Source of the DNA: an uncultured Desulfobacterales bacterium
GTDB lineage: Bacteria; Desulfobacterota; Desulfobacteria; Desulfobacterales; UBA11574
Assembly: GCA_937925895.1 (NCBI GenBank)
Contig: CALANC010000021.1
Coordinates: 1-12,418 of the forward strand
Direction of reading: 5' to 3'
DNA length: 12,418 nt
Positions 1 to 7,281 of this stretch are shown here, piece by piece. The first letter of the stretch is position 1. The number at the start of each line of letters is the position of its first letter. The translations under genes were made by a program, and so were the position numbers. Below the pieces are notes generated by a model. It ran no database searches. It had not been told where the DNA came from and was given only the letters and a program-made list of their open reading frames with translations.

Positions 1-357
1 AGCGATAATATTGCGCAATCCGGTCACCGCAATTTCTCTTCCTATGATTATGCAGACGATCCAAGCGGGTATCCATCCGTGAGAAGCAATCATAATAAAA
101 GCGCAAGACACCAGCAGTTTATCGGCAATCGGATCCATTACTTTACCAAACTTTGATACCAGTCCTTTCTGTCTGGCAAAAAACCCATCCAAAAAATCGG
201 TAATTGCACCCACACTGAAAAACAGCGCAGCTAAAAACGTATTAAATCGGTTCGGAAACATAAGTAAAATAACAATAATCGGCACTGCAGCTACGCGAAA
301 CAGGGTCAGGCTGTTTGGATGGCTAATTATTTTTATGAGTTGTTGCTTCTGTAGCAT
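1..357 (-). CDS. pgsA: CDP-diacylglycerol--glycerol-3-phosphate 3-phosphatidyltransferase, 3' end cut by window edge
   Basis: This inner-membrane enzyme makes phosphatidylglycerophosphate from CDP-diacylglycerol and glycerol-3-phosphate, the committed step to phosphatidylglycerol and cardiolipin. Translating the minus strand from ATG at 357 gives 119 open codons to the window edge, roughly two thirds of a usual family member of about 180-190 residues. The N-terminus has NSLTLFRV, typical of the family, then a hydrophobic segment at about residues 22-34 and another at 41-53. The CDP-alcohol phosphotransferase signature D-x2-D-G-x2-A-R-x8-G-x3-D-x3-D is complete at residues 54-79, with all four metal-binding aspartates. 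GREIAVTGLR near the cut end also fits PgsA. The gene starts 22 bp after the transaldolase stop, so it is probably co-transcribed; its ribosome binding site is weak. Other CDP-alcohol phosphotransferases share the signature, but the N-terminal and REIAVTGLR motifs favour PgsA. Confidence 0.93.
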   Translation of the reverse strand, partial: MLQKQQLIKIISHPNSLTLFRVAAVPIIVILLMFPNRFNTFLAALFFSVGAITDFLDGFFARQKGLVSKFGKVMDPIADKLLVSCAFIMIASHGWIPAWIVCIIIGREIAVTGLRNIIA

Positions 358-379
358 TTACTTACATTTCGATTGAAAA

Positions 380-1024
380 TTATTTTTGAGATTTCTTCCA
401 GTCGTCAAGAAAGGATTTAAGGCCTTTGTCGGTTAATGGATGCGATGCCAATTTACTAAGAACACTGAATGGAATCGTTGCTATATCAGCGCCAATCAAG
501 GCAGAATCGAGCACATGGAGCGGATTTCTTATACTTGCAACGATTATCTCTGTATCAAATGCATAGTTACTGTATATCTCAACAATCTGTTCTACCAGCA
601 GCATGCCTTCTTGTGACAAGTCATCGAGACGCCCGATAAAAGGGCTTACAAAAGCCGCTCCAGCTTTTGCAGCCATAAGCGCTTGCAGGGGCGAAAAGAC
701 CAAGGTTACATTTGTTTTTATGTTCTCGTCTGAAAGCCTGCGCGTCGCTTTCAAGCCATCCACCGTCATAGGAACTTTAATAACGATATTATCGCCTATT
801 CTCACCAAATGACGAGCTTCTTTGAGCATACCCTCTGTATCAACACTGACAACTTCAGCGTTCACGGGCCCGTCCACAATTTCACAAATCTCTTTTATAA
901 CCTCTTCAAAATCTCTGCCTTCTTTAGCAATTAAACTGGGATTGGTAGTAACGCCATCGACCATTCCCATACTGTGGGCCTCTTTAATTTCTCTTACATT
1001 TGCCGTATCTAAAAAAAATTTCAT
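380..1024 (-). CDS. tal: Transaldolase, small TalC/MipB-like type
   Basis: A 214-residue class I aldolase-fold enzyme of the short transaldolase/fructose-6-phosphate aldolase family. It moves a dihydroxyacetone unit between sugar phosphates in the non-oxidative pentose phosphate pathway, in the cytoplasm. The N-terminus has the family pattern FLDTAN followed by GVTTNPSL (residues 24-31). The Schiff-base lysine is Lys83 in IVIKVPMT. Two residues separate transaldolases from fructose-6-phosphate aldolases: the position that is Gln in E. coli FSA is Glu57 here (NAEVV), and the position that is Tyr in FSA is Phe129 ([10 protein letters not shown]). Both match transaldolase, so I prefer that activity. 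The start is backed by a strong Shine-Dalgarno sequence (AAGGAGG). A short hairpin repeat (1044-1056) lies just upstream. It sits between the YHS protein gene and pgsA with no evident pathway link to them. Confidence 0.93.
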   Translation of the reverse strand: MKFFLDTANVREIKEAHSMGMVDGVTTNPSLIAKEGRDFEEVIKEICEIVDGPVNAEVVSVDTEGMLKEARHLVRIGDNIVIKVPMTVDGLKATRRLSDENIKTNVTLVFSPLQALMAAKAGAAFVSPFIGRLDDLSQEGMLLVEQIVEIYSNYAFDTEIIVASIRNPLHVLDSALIGADIATIPFSVLSKLASHPLTDKGLKSFLDDWKKSQK

Positions 1025-1041
1025 TTAACAATAACCTCCTT

Positions 1042-1057
1042 ACCCGGAAAAACCGGA
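1042..1057. repeat. Short hairpin repeat upstream of the transaldolase gene (copy 1)
   Basis: CCGG-AAAAA-CCGG at 1044-1056 is a 4-bp stem with a 5-nt loop. The surrounding 16 bases differ at one position from those at 2900-2915 upstream of dapF. On the transcribed strand both read TCCGGTTTxTCCGGGTxAGG and end close to the start codon of the next gene. Here the right part of the repeat runs into the Shine-Dalgarno sequence. The function is unknown; it could be a leader hairpin or simply a small dispersed repeat. Confidence 0.4.
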
Positions 1058-1079
1058 GTCAATAATTATCGTATCGATG

Positions 1080-1349
1080 TTATTCTTTTTCAAATTTAGA
1101 CTGCTCTACTATAAACTTGTCTCTGCATTCATTCCCGCAGAAATACAAATCTTTCCCATCGAATTTCAAGTGCACGCCATCTTTTTTAGGAAAATATACT
1201 TCACAAAAAGGATCCTTTTCCATGACATCATCTAATTCGGCGACTTGTGTTGAAGATAAAGGTCTTTGAGAAGTTGAATTTTGGCGTATCCAGGATTTTA
1301 TCATTCTGAAACAAAGATATATAACGGCTAATAAGATTAATAGTCGCAT
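1080..1349 (-). CDS. Small membrane-anchored YHS-domain protein
   Basis: An 89-residue protein of unknown role. Residues 2-17 form one hydrophobic segment followed by basic residues (RMIKSWIR), so it is probably a single-pass inner-membrane protein with the rest in the cytoplasm; that topology is inferred. Residues 46-79 look like a YHS domain: DPFCEVYF, then FDGKDLYFCG and NECRDKF, with cysteines at 49, 71 and 75. YHS domains occur in metal-handling proteins, and the cysteines suggest metal binding, but the sequence does not show which metal. The ATG overlaps the end of folK by 13 bp, which suggests translational coupling; there is only a weak AAAGGG upstream. Similar short N-terminal-helix plus YHS proteins are common hypothetical proteins in proteobacteria. 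I would not assign a function from context. Confidence 0.82.
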   Translation of the reverse strand: MRLLILLAVIYLCFRMIKSWIRQNSTSQRPLSSTQVAELDDVMEKDPFCEVYFPKKDGVHLKFDGKDLYFCGNECRDKFIVEQSKFEKE

Positions 1350-1840
1350 GAATACTCAACAACCCTTTGCTCATTTTCATTCATATTGTCTAACAGATAT
1401 TGCATATCTTTTTTTAGGAGAGGATGAACAATCTTAGGATCTATATCACAAATTGGTTTTATCACAAAACGTCTTTTATGCATCCGGGGATGAGGAATGA
1501 TGAGTCCGGAGGCATTTGTCACCAAATCATCATAAAAAAGAATATCCAGATCAAGAACCCTGGGGCCGAATTTTATAGGATTATGAACCCGGCCGACAGA
1601 ACGCTCTATTGACTTCAGTTCATTCAGCAGTTGAAAAGGATCCAGATCGGTTTCTAACTTAACGACAACATTAATGAACCAGTCTTGGTCCTTGAAACCA
1701 ACCGGTTCGGTTCGATAAAACCGTGATTGCTTCTTTAGGGTTGCTTTTACAGATTTTACCAGGGCCTCAATGCCCTTCTTGCAGTTCGACAGTTTGTCTC
1801 CGATGTTGGACCCGGCACCGATATAGGCGGTGTGACTCAT
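1337..1840 (-). CDS. folK: 2-amino-4-hydroxy-6-hydroxymethyldihydropteridine pyrophosphokinase (HPPK)
   Basis: FolK transfers pyrophosphate from ATP to the hydroxymethylpterin, just before dihydropteroate synthase in folate synthesis. The chosen start gives 167 residues beginning MSHTAYIGAGSNIGDK, the usual HPPK N-terminus, and the family is normally about 160 residues. An AAAGGGGA Shine-Dalgarno sequence lies just upstream. A longer in-frame start at 1909 would add 23 residues encoded inside the repeat element at 1862-2060, so I reject it. Visible motifs are RFYRTEPVGF (40-49), the signature FGPRVLDLDI (91-100) with the metal-binding Asp97 and Asp99, and HPRMHKRRFV. Arg84 and Arg94 match the two catalytic arginines of the E. 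coli enzyme; two nearby positions that are Arg there appear as His and Lys here. No other folate gene is visible. It overlaps the YHS gene by 13 bp. Confidence 0.95.
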   Translation of the reverse strand: MSHTAYIGAGSNIGDKLSNCKKGIEALVKSVKATLKKQSRFYRTEPVGFKDQDWFINVVVKLETDLDPFQLLNELKSIERSVGRVHNPIKFGPRVLDLDILFYDDLVTNASGLIIPHPRMHKRRFVIKPICDIDPKIVHPLLKKDMQYLLDNMNENEQRVVEYSCDY

Positions 1841-1861
1841 TATGATACTTTCCCCTTTACC

Positions 1862-2060
1862 TAAGACCTTTGAAAAATATTCAATTTTGTTCAAGGTCAA
1901 GGAAGACAAAAAATTTAACCACCCCAGTACGATCTGCCGGACCTACGGGGCAGGCAGGCATACATTGAGTATTCCGCACATAGCGCATAAGCGCCACTTC
2001 GCGCAAAATTTGAGCCCGACACAGAGATTGGACAAAAGAGGGTGTGTTTCAAAGGTCTTA
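1862..2060. mobile_element. MITE-like element, copy 1 (dapF-folK junction)
   Basis: A 199-bp segment bounded by a perfect 14-bp inverted repeat: 1862-1875 (TAAGACCTTTGAAA) and its exact reverse complement at 2047-2060. Each end begins or ends with TA, which fits a TA target duplication outside 12-bp terminal inverted repeats, as seen for MITEs mobilised by IS630/mariner-type transposases. It codes for nothing convincing. Inside are small hairpins, CTGCC/GGCAG at about 1934-1955 and GCGC-ATAA-GCGC at 1983-1994. The same family occurs at 8497-8676: the 54 bases 2005-2058 align without gaps to 8622-8675 with 44 identities by my hand count, 1954-1976 matches 8593-8615 with 2 differences, and the left ends also match. 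It fills most of the dapF-folK gap, and the dapF stop codon lies inside its right end. Confidence 0.75.
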
Positions 2061-2885
2061 ATCTTTCCATGCATCCTCTAACAGTTGCGCCTGGTAAATA
2101 AGGCGGGCATCACCTTCAAGATAGACGTTATAATACCTGCCCTGCTTTTCTTGGTAATAGACGTACAAGTATCCACCACTCCTAGTCAATATTTTCACAG
2201 GAGATCCAACCGTTGCCTTTTCCGCCATGACAATCGCACTTGCAATTGCTCCCGTACCACAGGCCAATGTTTCATTCTCAACGCCCCGTTCATAGGTCCT
2301 GACGGCAATGGTATCATCTTTTCTAAGATTTATGAAATTCACATTTGTTCCGGCAGGGGCAAACATGTCGTGAAACCGGATCTCCTTTCCCATTTCGTTC
2401 ACTGCAACTCCTTCAAGATCGTCTATCTCAATCACCACATGGGGAACCCCGGTATTTATGCTTGAAACAGTGAGTGTATGATTTTCGAGCTGAATCGTAT
2501 AATCCGTTTTAAGATCCGATGGATCGGTTGTTTTTATTTTTACGCCGTCCTCCGTAACTTGGGCTTGAACGATACCGGCATCAGTTTCAAAGAACATTTC
2601 AGGTCCGGCAATTTTATTTAAGAACGCATAGCGGGCCACACATCTTGCGCCGTTACCGCACATTTCCGCCCTACTGCCGTCGGAATTGAAAAAGCGCCAC
2701 TTGAAATCTGCTTTTTCAGCATCTTCCACAAGTATAAATCCGTCTGCACCAACTGACATCTTTCTGCGACATACCTGTGAAATGAATTGGGATAATTCTG
2801 TGCGATCAACAACATTACTTCGATTGTCGATGATGATGAAATCGTTGCCGCTGCCGCTCATCTTAAAAAAATTAATCCGCGCCAT
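2058..2885 (-). CDS. dapF: Diaminopimelate epimerase
   Basis: DapF converts LL- to meso-diaminopimelate, which feeds both lysine (through LysA next door) and peptidoglycan. It is cytoplasmic and needs no cofactor. The 275 residues match the usual length. The N-terminus FFKMSGSGNDFIIID is typical. The two catalytic cysteines are visible: Cys76 in EMCGNGARC and Cys209 in LACGTGAIAS; FNSDGSRAE and the NVNF segment are also present. The gene follows lysA after 53 bp, as in many proteobacteria. That gap contains a small hairpin repeat (2902-2914) near the start, and the ribosome binding site is weak. The stop codon at 2058-2060 is formed by the terminal TAA of a MITE-like element. If TA is the target site, the uninterrupted sequence would also have encoded a stop (TAG) at the same codon, so the protein is probably unchanged. 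Confidence 0.97.
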   Translation of the reverse strand: MARINFFKMSGSGNDFIIIDNRSNVVDRTELSQFISQVCRRKMSVGADGFILVEDAEKADFKWRFFNSDGSRAEMCGNGARCVARYAFLNKIAGPEMFFETDAGIVQAQVTEDGVKIKTTDPSDLKTDYTIQLENHTLTVSSINTGVPHVVIEIDDLEGVAVNEMGKEIRFHDMFAPAGTNVNFINLRKDDTIAVRTYERGVENETLACGTGAIASAIVMAEKATVGSPVKILTRSGGYLYVYYQEKQGRYYNVYLEGDARLIYQAQLLEDAWKD

Positions 2886-2899
2886 AATTCTTACGCCTA

Positions 2900-2915
2900 A
2901 CCCGGATAAACCGGA
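2900..2915. repeat. Short hairpin repeat upstream of dapF (copy 2)
   Basis: CCGG-ATAAA-CCGG at 2902-2914, with flanking bases that match the copy at 1042-1057 except for one position. It lies in the 53-bp lysA-dapF gap, about 15 bp before the dapF start codon. The matching position relative to the next start codon in both copies suggests a leader element, but two copies are too few to decide. Confidence 0.4.
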
Positions 2916-2938
2916 AATAACTTAGGAATCGATCGGCT

Positions 2939-4198
2939 TCAAACATCAAAAAAGGGAGGAATCGACTCGCCTTCGACCAGATCCTTGTAGCTCTGTCGGG
3001 TCTTTATAACATGGAATTGATCGCCTTTTACCATCACCTCGGCTGCCTTAGGCCTGGAATTGTAATTTGATGACATGGTAAATCCGTACGCACCCACGCT
3101 CATCACTGCCAGGAGATCACCTCGTTCAACATCCGGCATTCTACGGTCAACAGCCAAGAAGTCTGAGGATTCACATATCGGCCCTACAACATCCGCCACT
3201 ATCTGCCTGTTCTCATTCTTGACAACCGGTTTGATGTCATGAAAAGCTTTGTAAAGCGTGGGCCGCATAAGATCGTTCATCCCTGCATCTGTAATAACAA
3301 ATTCTTTGACTTTGCCGGACTTTCTGAAAAGCACTTTGGTAATCAGTACGCCGGCATTTCCAACGATAACTCTGCCGGGTTCCAGTATAAGTTGAAGCTT
3401 CGAGTTTTTTAGAGAGTCAACAATTGGCTTGGCATACTCATGAGGTTGGGGTGGAGATTCATCATCATACGTGATTCCGAGACCACCTCCCATATTGAGG
3501 TACTCAATTCCGATTCCCATTTTTTCCAGCTTATGTATGAGGTCTTTTAAATTACCCAAGGCTTCATTAAAAGGTTCGGCTTCTGTAATCTGAGATCCGA
3601 TGTGACAATCAATACCGACAACTTCTATGTTCTGCAACTCATTTGCAATCTTATACCCTTCAATGGCGGTTTGGGCGTCGATACCGAACTTATTTTTCTC
3701 CAAACCCGTCGAAATGTAAGGATGCGTCTTGGGATCAACATCAGGATTGACGCGAATTGCAATGGGAGCTCTTCGGTTCAAAAGACCGGCCCTTTCATCG
3801 ATAAGTCGGAGCTCTTCAATTGACTCTACGTTGAACATTAATATCCCCGTTTCAAGAGCGTAATCGATTTCGTCGATTCGCTTACCAACCCCAGAATACA
3901 CGATTCGGTCCGGCGAGAAACCGGCATGTAAGCCGCGATACAGTTCTCCGCCTGAAACGATATCCAGCCCTCCACCAAGGCTTTCAAAAAGCTTCAAAAT
4001 GGCCTGGTTGGTATTTGCCTTGGCAGAATAACAGACAAGTCTGGTTAAGCCATTGAAAGCCTCATCAAAAATGAGAAAGTGTCTATTTAAGGTAGCGTAG
4101 CTGTACAAATAAAAAGGCGTGCCTACTTCTTCAGCTATGTTTTGTACCGGGACATCCTCACAATACATATTTTTGTCACGGTAAATAAAGTGATGCAT
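2939..4198 (-). CDS. lysA: Diaminopimelate decarboxylase
   Basis: LysA decarboxylates meso-diaminopimelate to lysine, the last step of lysine synthesis, using pyridoxal phosphate (PLP). The 419 residues are full length for the family. The N-terminal half is the alanine-racemase-like barrel, with PLP lysine Lys60 in CYSAKANTN, His199 in CHIGSQI, the glycine loop NMGGGLG (235-241) and EPGR (273-276). The C-terminal half carries the catalytic-site Cys342 in GPICESSDF and the Tyr-containing GAYGFTMSSNYN, which binds substrate in this family. The start ATG follows a good Shine-Dalgarno sequence (AGAGGA, spacing about 8). It sits between a small lipoprotein gene (13 bp away) and dapF (53 bp away), the common argH-lipoprotein-lysA-dapF order. 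Confidence 0.98.
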   Translation of the reverse strand: MHHFIYRDKNMYCEDVPVQNIAEEVGTPFYLYSYATLNRHFLIFDEAFNGLTRLVCYSAKANTNQAILKLFESLGGGLDIVSGGELYRGLHAGFSPDRIVYSGVGKRIDEIDYALETGILMFNVESIEELRLIDERAGLLNRRAPIAIRVNPDVDPKTHPYISTGLEKNKFGIDAQTAIEGYKIANELQNIEVVGIDCHIGSQITEAEPFNEALGNLKDLIHKLEKMGIGIEYLNMGGGLGITYDDESPPQPHEYAKPIVDSLKNSKLQLILEPGRVIVGNAGVLITKVLFRKSGKVKEFVITDAGMNDLMRPTLYKAFHDIKPVVKNENRQIVADVVGPICESSDFLAVDRRMPDVERGDLLAVMSVGAYGFTMSSNYNSRPKAAEVMVKGDQFHVIKTRQSYKDLVEGESIPPFFDV

Positions 4199-4211
4199 AT
4201 TTCGTCCTCTG

Positions 4212-4370
4212 CTACACGAAGCTGTGTATCAATTGTTGTGAAAAAGTATGGATTTTTCCCTTTATGGGCGGCTTGGGCGGAGCCTTTTTTCCGCATCCTG
4301 CAACAAAAAAAGCGAGGATAATTAAAATAGAAAGGGATAAGCCCGAATGTTTTCGGTTTTTTCTTAACAT
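4212..4370 (-). CDS. lptM: Small LptM/YifL-like lipoprotein
   Basis: A 52-residue reading frame that fills the argH-lysA gap. It has a basic N-terminus (MLRKNRKHSG), a hydrophobic stretch at 11-22 and a lipobox V-A-G-C ending at Cys26. The mature part of 27 residues begins CGKKAPPKPP, close to the CG-x-K-G-P-x-x-x-P start of the YifL/LptM family. In E. coli, LptM is an outer-membrane lipoprotein that helps the LPS translocon LptDE mature, and small lipoproteins of this type often sit directly upstream of lysA or dapF. It has a GGGTGA ribosome binding site and starts 13 bp after the argH stop. A different frame starting at 4377 is open for 80 codons, but it overlaps lysA and has no sensible protein features. 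Family membership rests on lipobox, proline/glycine pattern and position; the C-terminal half is not distinctive. Confidence 0.78.
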   Translation of the reverse strand: MLRKNRKHSGLSLSILIILAFFVAGCGKKAPPKPPIKGKIHTFSQQLIHSFV

Positions 4371-4383
4371 GATTCACCCGGAT

Positions 4384-5775
4384 TTAGTCTTTTATCATTT
4401 CGTCAAGCTTCTTTTCCGCCTTGTTAATCGCATCCCTGACACTTTCTTTGGCCGTTCCACCAATGGAATTTCTTCGGTTTATCATTTGATCGACTGCCAA
4501 AATGTCAAAAATGTCCTCTTGGATTAAAGATGAAAAGGATTTTAACTCTTCTATATTAAGTTCGTGGAGTTCCTGATTTTTACCGGCCGCAAAAACAACG
4601 GCCTGACCGACACAGCTGTGAGCCTGTCGAAATGGCATCCCCTTGGTAACCAGATAGTCTGCCATATCCGTGGCATTCAAAAACCCGGTGGATGTTGCAC
4701 GCAACATTGCGTCTCGGTTTATTATTAATTTTGGCACCATTTTCCCGAAAATTTCGATACAATCTTTCAGGATATCTACAGCACTGAACAAGGTCGCCTT
4801 ATCTTCCTGCATGTCACGGTTATAAGCCAACGGTAATGATTTCATAATCGTCAACATCGCCAAAAGGTCTCCAAAGACCCGACCGGTTTTCCCTCGAACC
4901 AGCTCGGGAACATCCGGATTCTTTTTTTGGGGCATAATGCTGCTGCCGGTAGCAAAAGCGTCTGGAAGCTCAATAAATCCAAATTCGGATGACGACCACA
5001 GAATAAACTCCTCCGACATGCGGCTGAAGTGAACCATGGAAATGCTTGCTGCTGATAAAAATTCCATGATAAAATCCCTGTCAGAGACCGCATCAATGCT
5101 GTTGGCCGAAACCTCAGGAAAATCAAGAAGCCTTGCCGTGTATTCTCTGTCGATGGGATACGTTGTTCCGGCAAGAGCCGCGCTTCCCAGCGGCATCACG
5201 TTTGTGCGTTTCAGGCAGTCACCGAATCTCTCAGAATCTCTCGAAAACATCTCATAATAGGCCATCATGTGATGAGACAAAAGAACCGGCTGGGCCCGTT
5301 GTAAATGGGTGTATCCGGGTAAAACAACATCCAAGTACGTCTTGGCAAAGTCGACCAAGACTATTTTTAGTTCCGCGAGACCATTTAAAATCTTATGAAT
5401 CTCATCTCTGAGATACATCCGCACGTCCAGAACCACCTGATCGTTTCTGCTTCTAGCCGTATGAAGCATCTGAGCCGCTTTGCCGACGATTTGAACAAGC
5501 CTGGCCTCTATATGCATATGAATATCCTCCAGGCTGTTGTCGAAATGGAATTCACCGCGATCTATCTCTCTTTTGATCACATTGAGGCCTTCAATGATTG
5601 ATGAAGCTTCGTCTTCTGAAATAATAGCAGTCTTGGCCAGCATTCGACAATGAGCAATGCTGCCTTCGATATCGTAAGAATAAAGCCGCTTATCTACATC
5701 GATTGAGGCCGTAAAGTTTTCAACAATTTTATTTGTCCGTTCAGTAAACCGGCCGCTCCAAGGTTTTTTAGACAT
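4384..5775 (-). CDS. argH: Argininosuccinate lyase
   Basis: ArgH splits argininosuccinate into arginine and fumarate, the last arginine step. It belongs to the fumarase/aspartase superfamily and acts as a cytoplasmic tetramer. From the start at 5775 it has 463 residues, the usual length. Visible motifs are KPWSGRF at the N-terminus, TARSRNDQV (about 106-114), the active-site histidine in GYTHLQRAQP (about 154-163) and the superfamily signature GSSIMPQKKNPD (about 277-288) with the catalytic serine. An alternative ATG at 5781 is in frame, but the AAGAGAG ribosome binding site would be only 1-2 bp from it and about 7 bp from 5775, so I chose 5775. The gene follows argG after 21 bp, and the two enzymes act in succession. 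Confidence 0.97.
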   Translation of the reverse strand: MSKKPWSGRFTERTNKIVENFTASIDVDKRLYSYDIEGSIAHCRMLAKTAIISEDEASSIIEGLNVIKREIDRGEFHFDNSLEDIHMHIEARLVQIVGKAAQMLHTARSRNDQVVLDVRMYLRDEIHKILNGLAELKIVLVDFAKTYLDVVLPGYTHLQRAQPVLLSHHMMAYYEMFSRDSERFGDCLKRTNVMPLGSAALAGTTYPIDREYTARLLDFPEVSANSIDAVSDRDFIMEFLSAASISMVHFSRMSEEFILWSSSEFGFIELPDAFATGSSIMPQKKNPDVPELVRGKTGRVFGDLLAMLTIMKSLPLAYNRDMQEDKATLFSAVDILKDCIEIFGKMVPKLIINRDAMLRATSTGFLNATDMADYLVTKGMPFRQAHSCVGQAVVFAAGKNQELHELNIEELKSFSSLIQEDIFDILAVDQMINRRNSIGGTAKESVRDAINKAEKKLDEMIKD

Positions 5776-5796
5776 AAGCATTCTCTCTTGATCGTG

Positions 5797-6999
5797 CTAT
5801 TTTTTCATCATCTTGGCAATTCTTAATCGCAATGCATTCAGACGGATAAAGCCTTCCGCATCTTTCTGATTGTAAACACTATCGTCTTCAAAGGTGGCAA
5901 AATCCTCACTGTATATGGATTCATTCGATTTGCGCCCGAGAATACAACAATTGCCCTTATAGAGCTCAAGGCGCACGGTTCCTGTAACATTTTTCTGGGT
6001 CTGATCGATCATGTCTTGAAGTAATCTCATTTCCGGAGAAAACCAAAAACCGTAATAAACGAGCTCGGAGTATTTAGTGATCATTGAATCACGCAAATGC
6101 ATAACTTCTCTGTCCATGGTAATCGATTCAATGGCCATGTGGGCGGCTCTCAGCACTGTACCTCCAGGGGTCTCGTATACACCGCGCGATTTCATACCCA
6201 CAAAACGATTTTCAACAATATCTGCTCTTCCAATACCATGTCGCCCCCCCAGCCTGTTAAGTTCTTTCAGGAGATTCGCCGGTGACAGATATTGATTGTT
6301 AATAGCCACCGGATCACCCTTTTTAAATCTAATTTCAATCCGTTCAGGTTCGTCTGGTGCATCCACGGGAGAGGTGGTAAGCGTATACATATCTTCAGGT
6401 GGTTGTTTCCATGGATCTTCGAGCAAACCTCCTTCAAAACTAATGTGAAGCAGGTTCCTATCGATGCTGTATGGTTTTGCCCGGGTAGTCGGCACTTCGA
6501 TACCATGCTGATGGGCAAACTCCATCAATGCACTGCGAGAATTAAGATCCCATTCGCGCCACGGAGCAATAATCCTGATATAGGGATCCATGGAAAAATA
6601 ACTAAGCTCAAATCGCACCTGGTCGTTTCCTTTTCCGGTAGCACCATGACCCACCGCATCTGCTTCTTCAATCTGGGCTACCTCCATTTGGCGTTTGGCT
6701 ATCAAAGGTCGGGCAAGTGACGTTCCCAAAAGATATTGGCCTTCATAAATGGCATTTGCTCGAAAAGCAGGAAAAACATAATTTTCTACAAATGTTTCCT
6801 GCAAATCATCTATATACACTTTGGATGCCCCTGTTTTTAATGCATTCTCCTCTATCTGCTTTAAATCGTCTTCTTGGCCGATATCAGCATAAAAGGCGAT
6901 CACTTCGCAGCGGTATGTTTCAATGAGCCATCTTAAAATTACAGAGGTATCTAAACCTCCAGAATAGGCTAGAACGATTTTTTTAACAGTATTTGACAC
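5797..6999 (-). CDS. argG: Argininosuccinate synthase
   Basis: ArgG joins citrulline and aspartate using ATP to give argininosuccinate, which ArgH then cleaves. The protein has 400 residues, as is usual. The N-terminus carries the PP-loop ATP-binding motif [10 protein letters not shown] (about residues 11-20). Later family segments include [19 protein letters not shown] and GRKS near the C-terminus. The start is chosen as GTG at 6999: the GGAG at 7007-7010 is 7 bp from it, whereas a TTG at 7005 is only 1 bp away, and there is no nearby ATG. Its ribosome binding site lies directly at the end of the argF remnant, whose stop is at 7012-7014. That close join suggests argF and argG were once translationally linked. 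Its substrate citrulline would normally come from ArgF, which is broken here. Confidence 0.97.
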   Translation of the reverse strand: MSNTVKKIVLAYSGGLDTSVILRWLIETYRCEVIAFYADIGQEDDLKQIEENALKTGASKVYIDDLQETFVENYVFPAFRANAIYEGQYLLGTSLARPLIAKRQMEVAQIEEADAVGHGATGKGNDQVRFELSYFSMDPYIRIIAPWREWDLNSRSALMEFAHQHGIEVPTTRAKPYSIDRNLLHISFEGGLLEDPWKQPPEDMYTLTTSPVDAPDEPERIEIRFKKGDPVAINNQYLSPANLLKELNRLGGRHGIGRADIVENRFVGMKSRGVYETPGGTVLRAAHMAIESITMDREVMHLRDSMITKYSELVYYGFWFSPEMRLLQDMIDQTQKNVTGTVRLELYKGNCCILGRKSNESIYSEDFATFEDDSVYNQKDAEGFIRLNALRLRIAKMMKK

Positions 7000-7006
7000 A
7001 ATCAAT

Positions 7007-7010
7007 CTCC
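7007..7010 (-). promoter_or_regulatory. Ribosome binding site that decides the argG GTG start
   Basis: GGAG on the minus strand, 7 bases before GTG at 6999 and only 1 base before the alternative TTG at 7005. The spacing favours GTG. It lies immediately past the stop codon of the argF remnant. Confidence 0.6.
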
Positions 7011-7011
7011 A

Positions 7012-7281
7012 TTATCGATTTAGGAATGCTTCAAGTATTGCTTTATGCATATAAAGTTTGGTATTAGACTGATCCCAAACAACGGAATTTGGACCTTCCA
7101 ATACCTCTTCGCTTATTTCCTCCCCGCTGCGAGCCGGGAGGCAATGCATGACGATAACGTCTTTCGCCGCCTGTTGTAATAGCGCTGTATCGACCTGGAA
7201 TTGCTCAAACGCAAGCATCTTTTCACCATGTTCACTCCCCTGCCCCATGCTGGCCCAGACATCGGTATATATTACATCTGT
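7012..7281 (-). pseudogene. argF: Ornithine carbamoyltransferase remnant, C-terminal part only
   Basis: Minus-strand codons from 7281 read TDVIYTDVWASMGQ and continue to a stop at 7012, matching about the last 88 residues of ArgF (normally about 300). Present are the ornithine-side SMG loop and HCLPAR with the active-site cysteine. Missing are the whole carbamoyl-phosphate domain with S-T-R-T, the HPCQ motif and the linker, so this piece cannot be an active enzyme. Upstream in the same frame only four codons precede a stop (7291-7293), because the sequence there is the end of argD. The two coding frames overlap at the argD stop codon. The tail also departs from the usual DQxxNRLHxQKA pattern: it reads DQSNTKLYMHKA, with Lys where the conserved Arg is expected, which may reflect decay. 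An internal ATG at 7248 could give a 78-residue peptide. An assembly error is a live alternative to a real deletion. Confidence 0.88.

Noticed and set aside
1841..1909. Longer folK start adding 23 residues upstream of MSHTAYIGAG
   Set aside because: The extra codons lie largely in the MITE-like element, do not resemble HPPK, and a good ribosome binding site serves the ATG at 1840.
4260..4320. GC-rich stretch followed by a T-run that resembles an intrinsic terminator
   Set aside because: It lies within the lipoprotein reading frame, the stem is poor, and the T-run is on the plus strand, which is not the transcribed direction of the genes here.
4135..4377. 80-codon minus-strand frame between argH and lysA
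   Set aside because: It overlaps the start of lysA and has no recognisable features; the alternative frame at 4370-4212 encodes a credible lipoprotein.
5776..5781. ATG at 5781 as the argH start
   Set aside because: Its spacing to the AAGAGAG ribosome binding site is 1-2 bases; the ATG at 5775 is better placed.
6999..7005. TTG at 7005 as the argG start
   Set aside because: It would be 1 base from the ribosome binding site; GTG at 6999 has proper spacing and gives the usual 400 residues.
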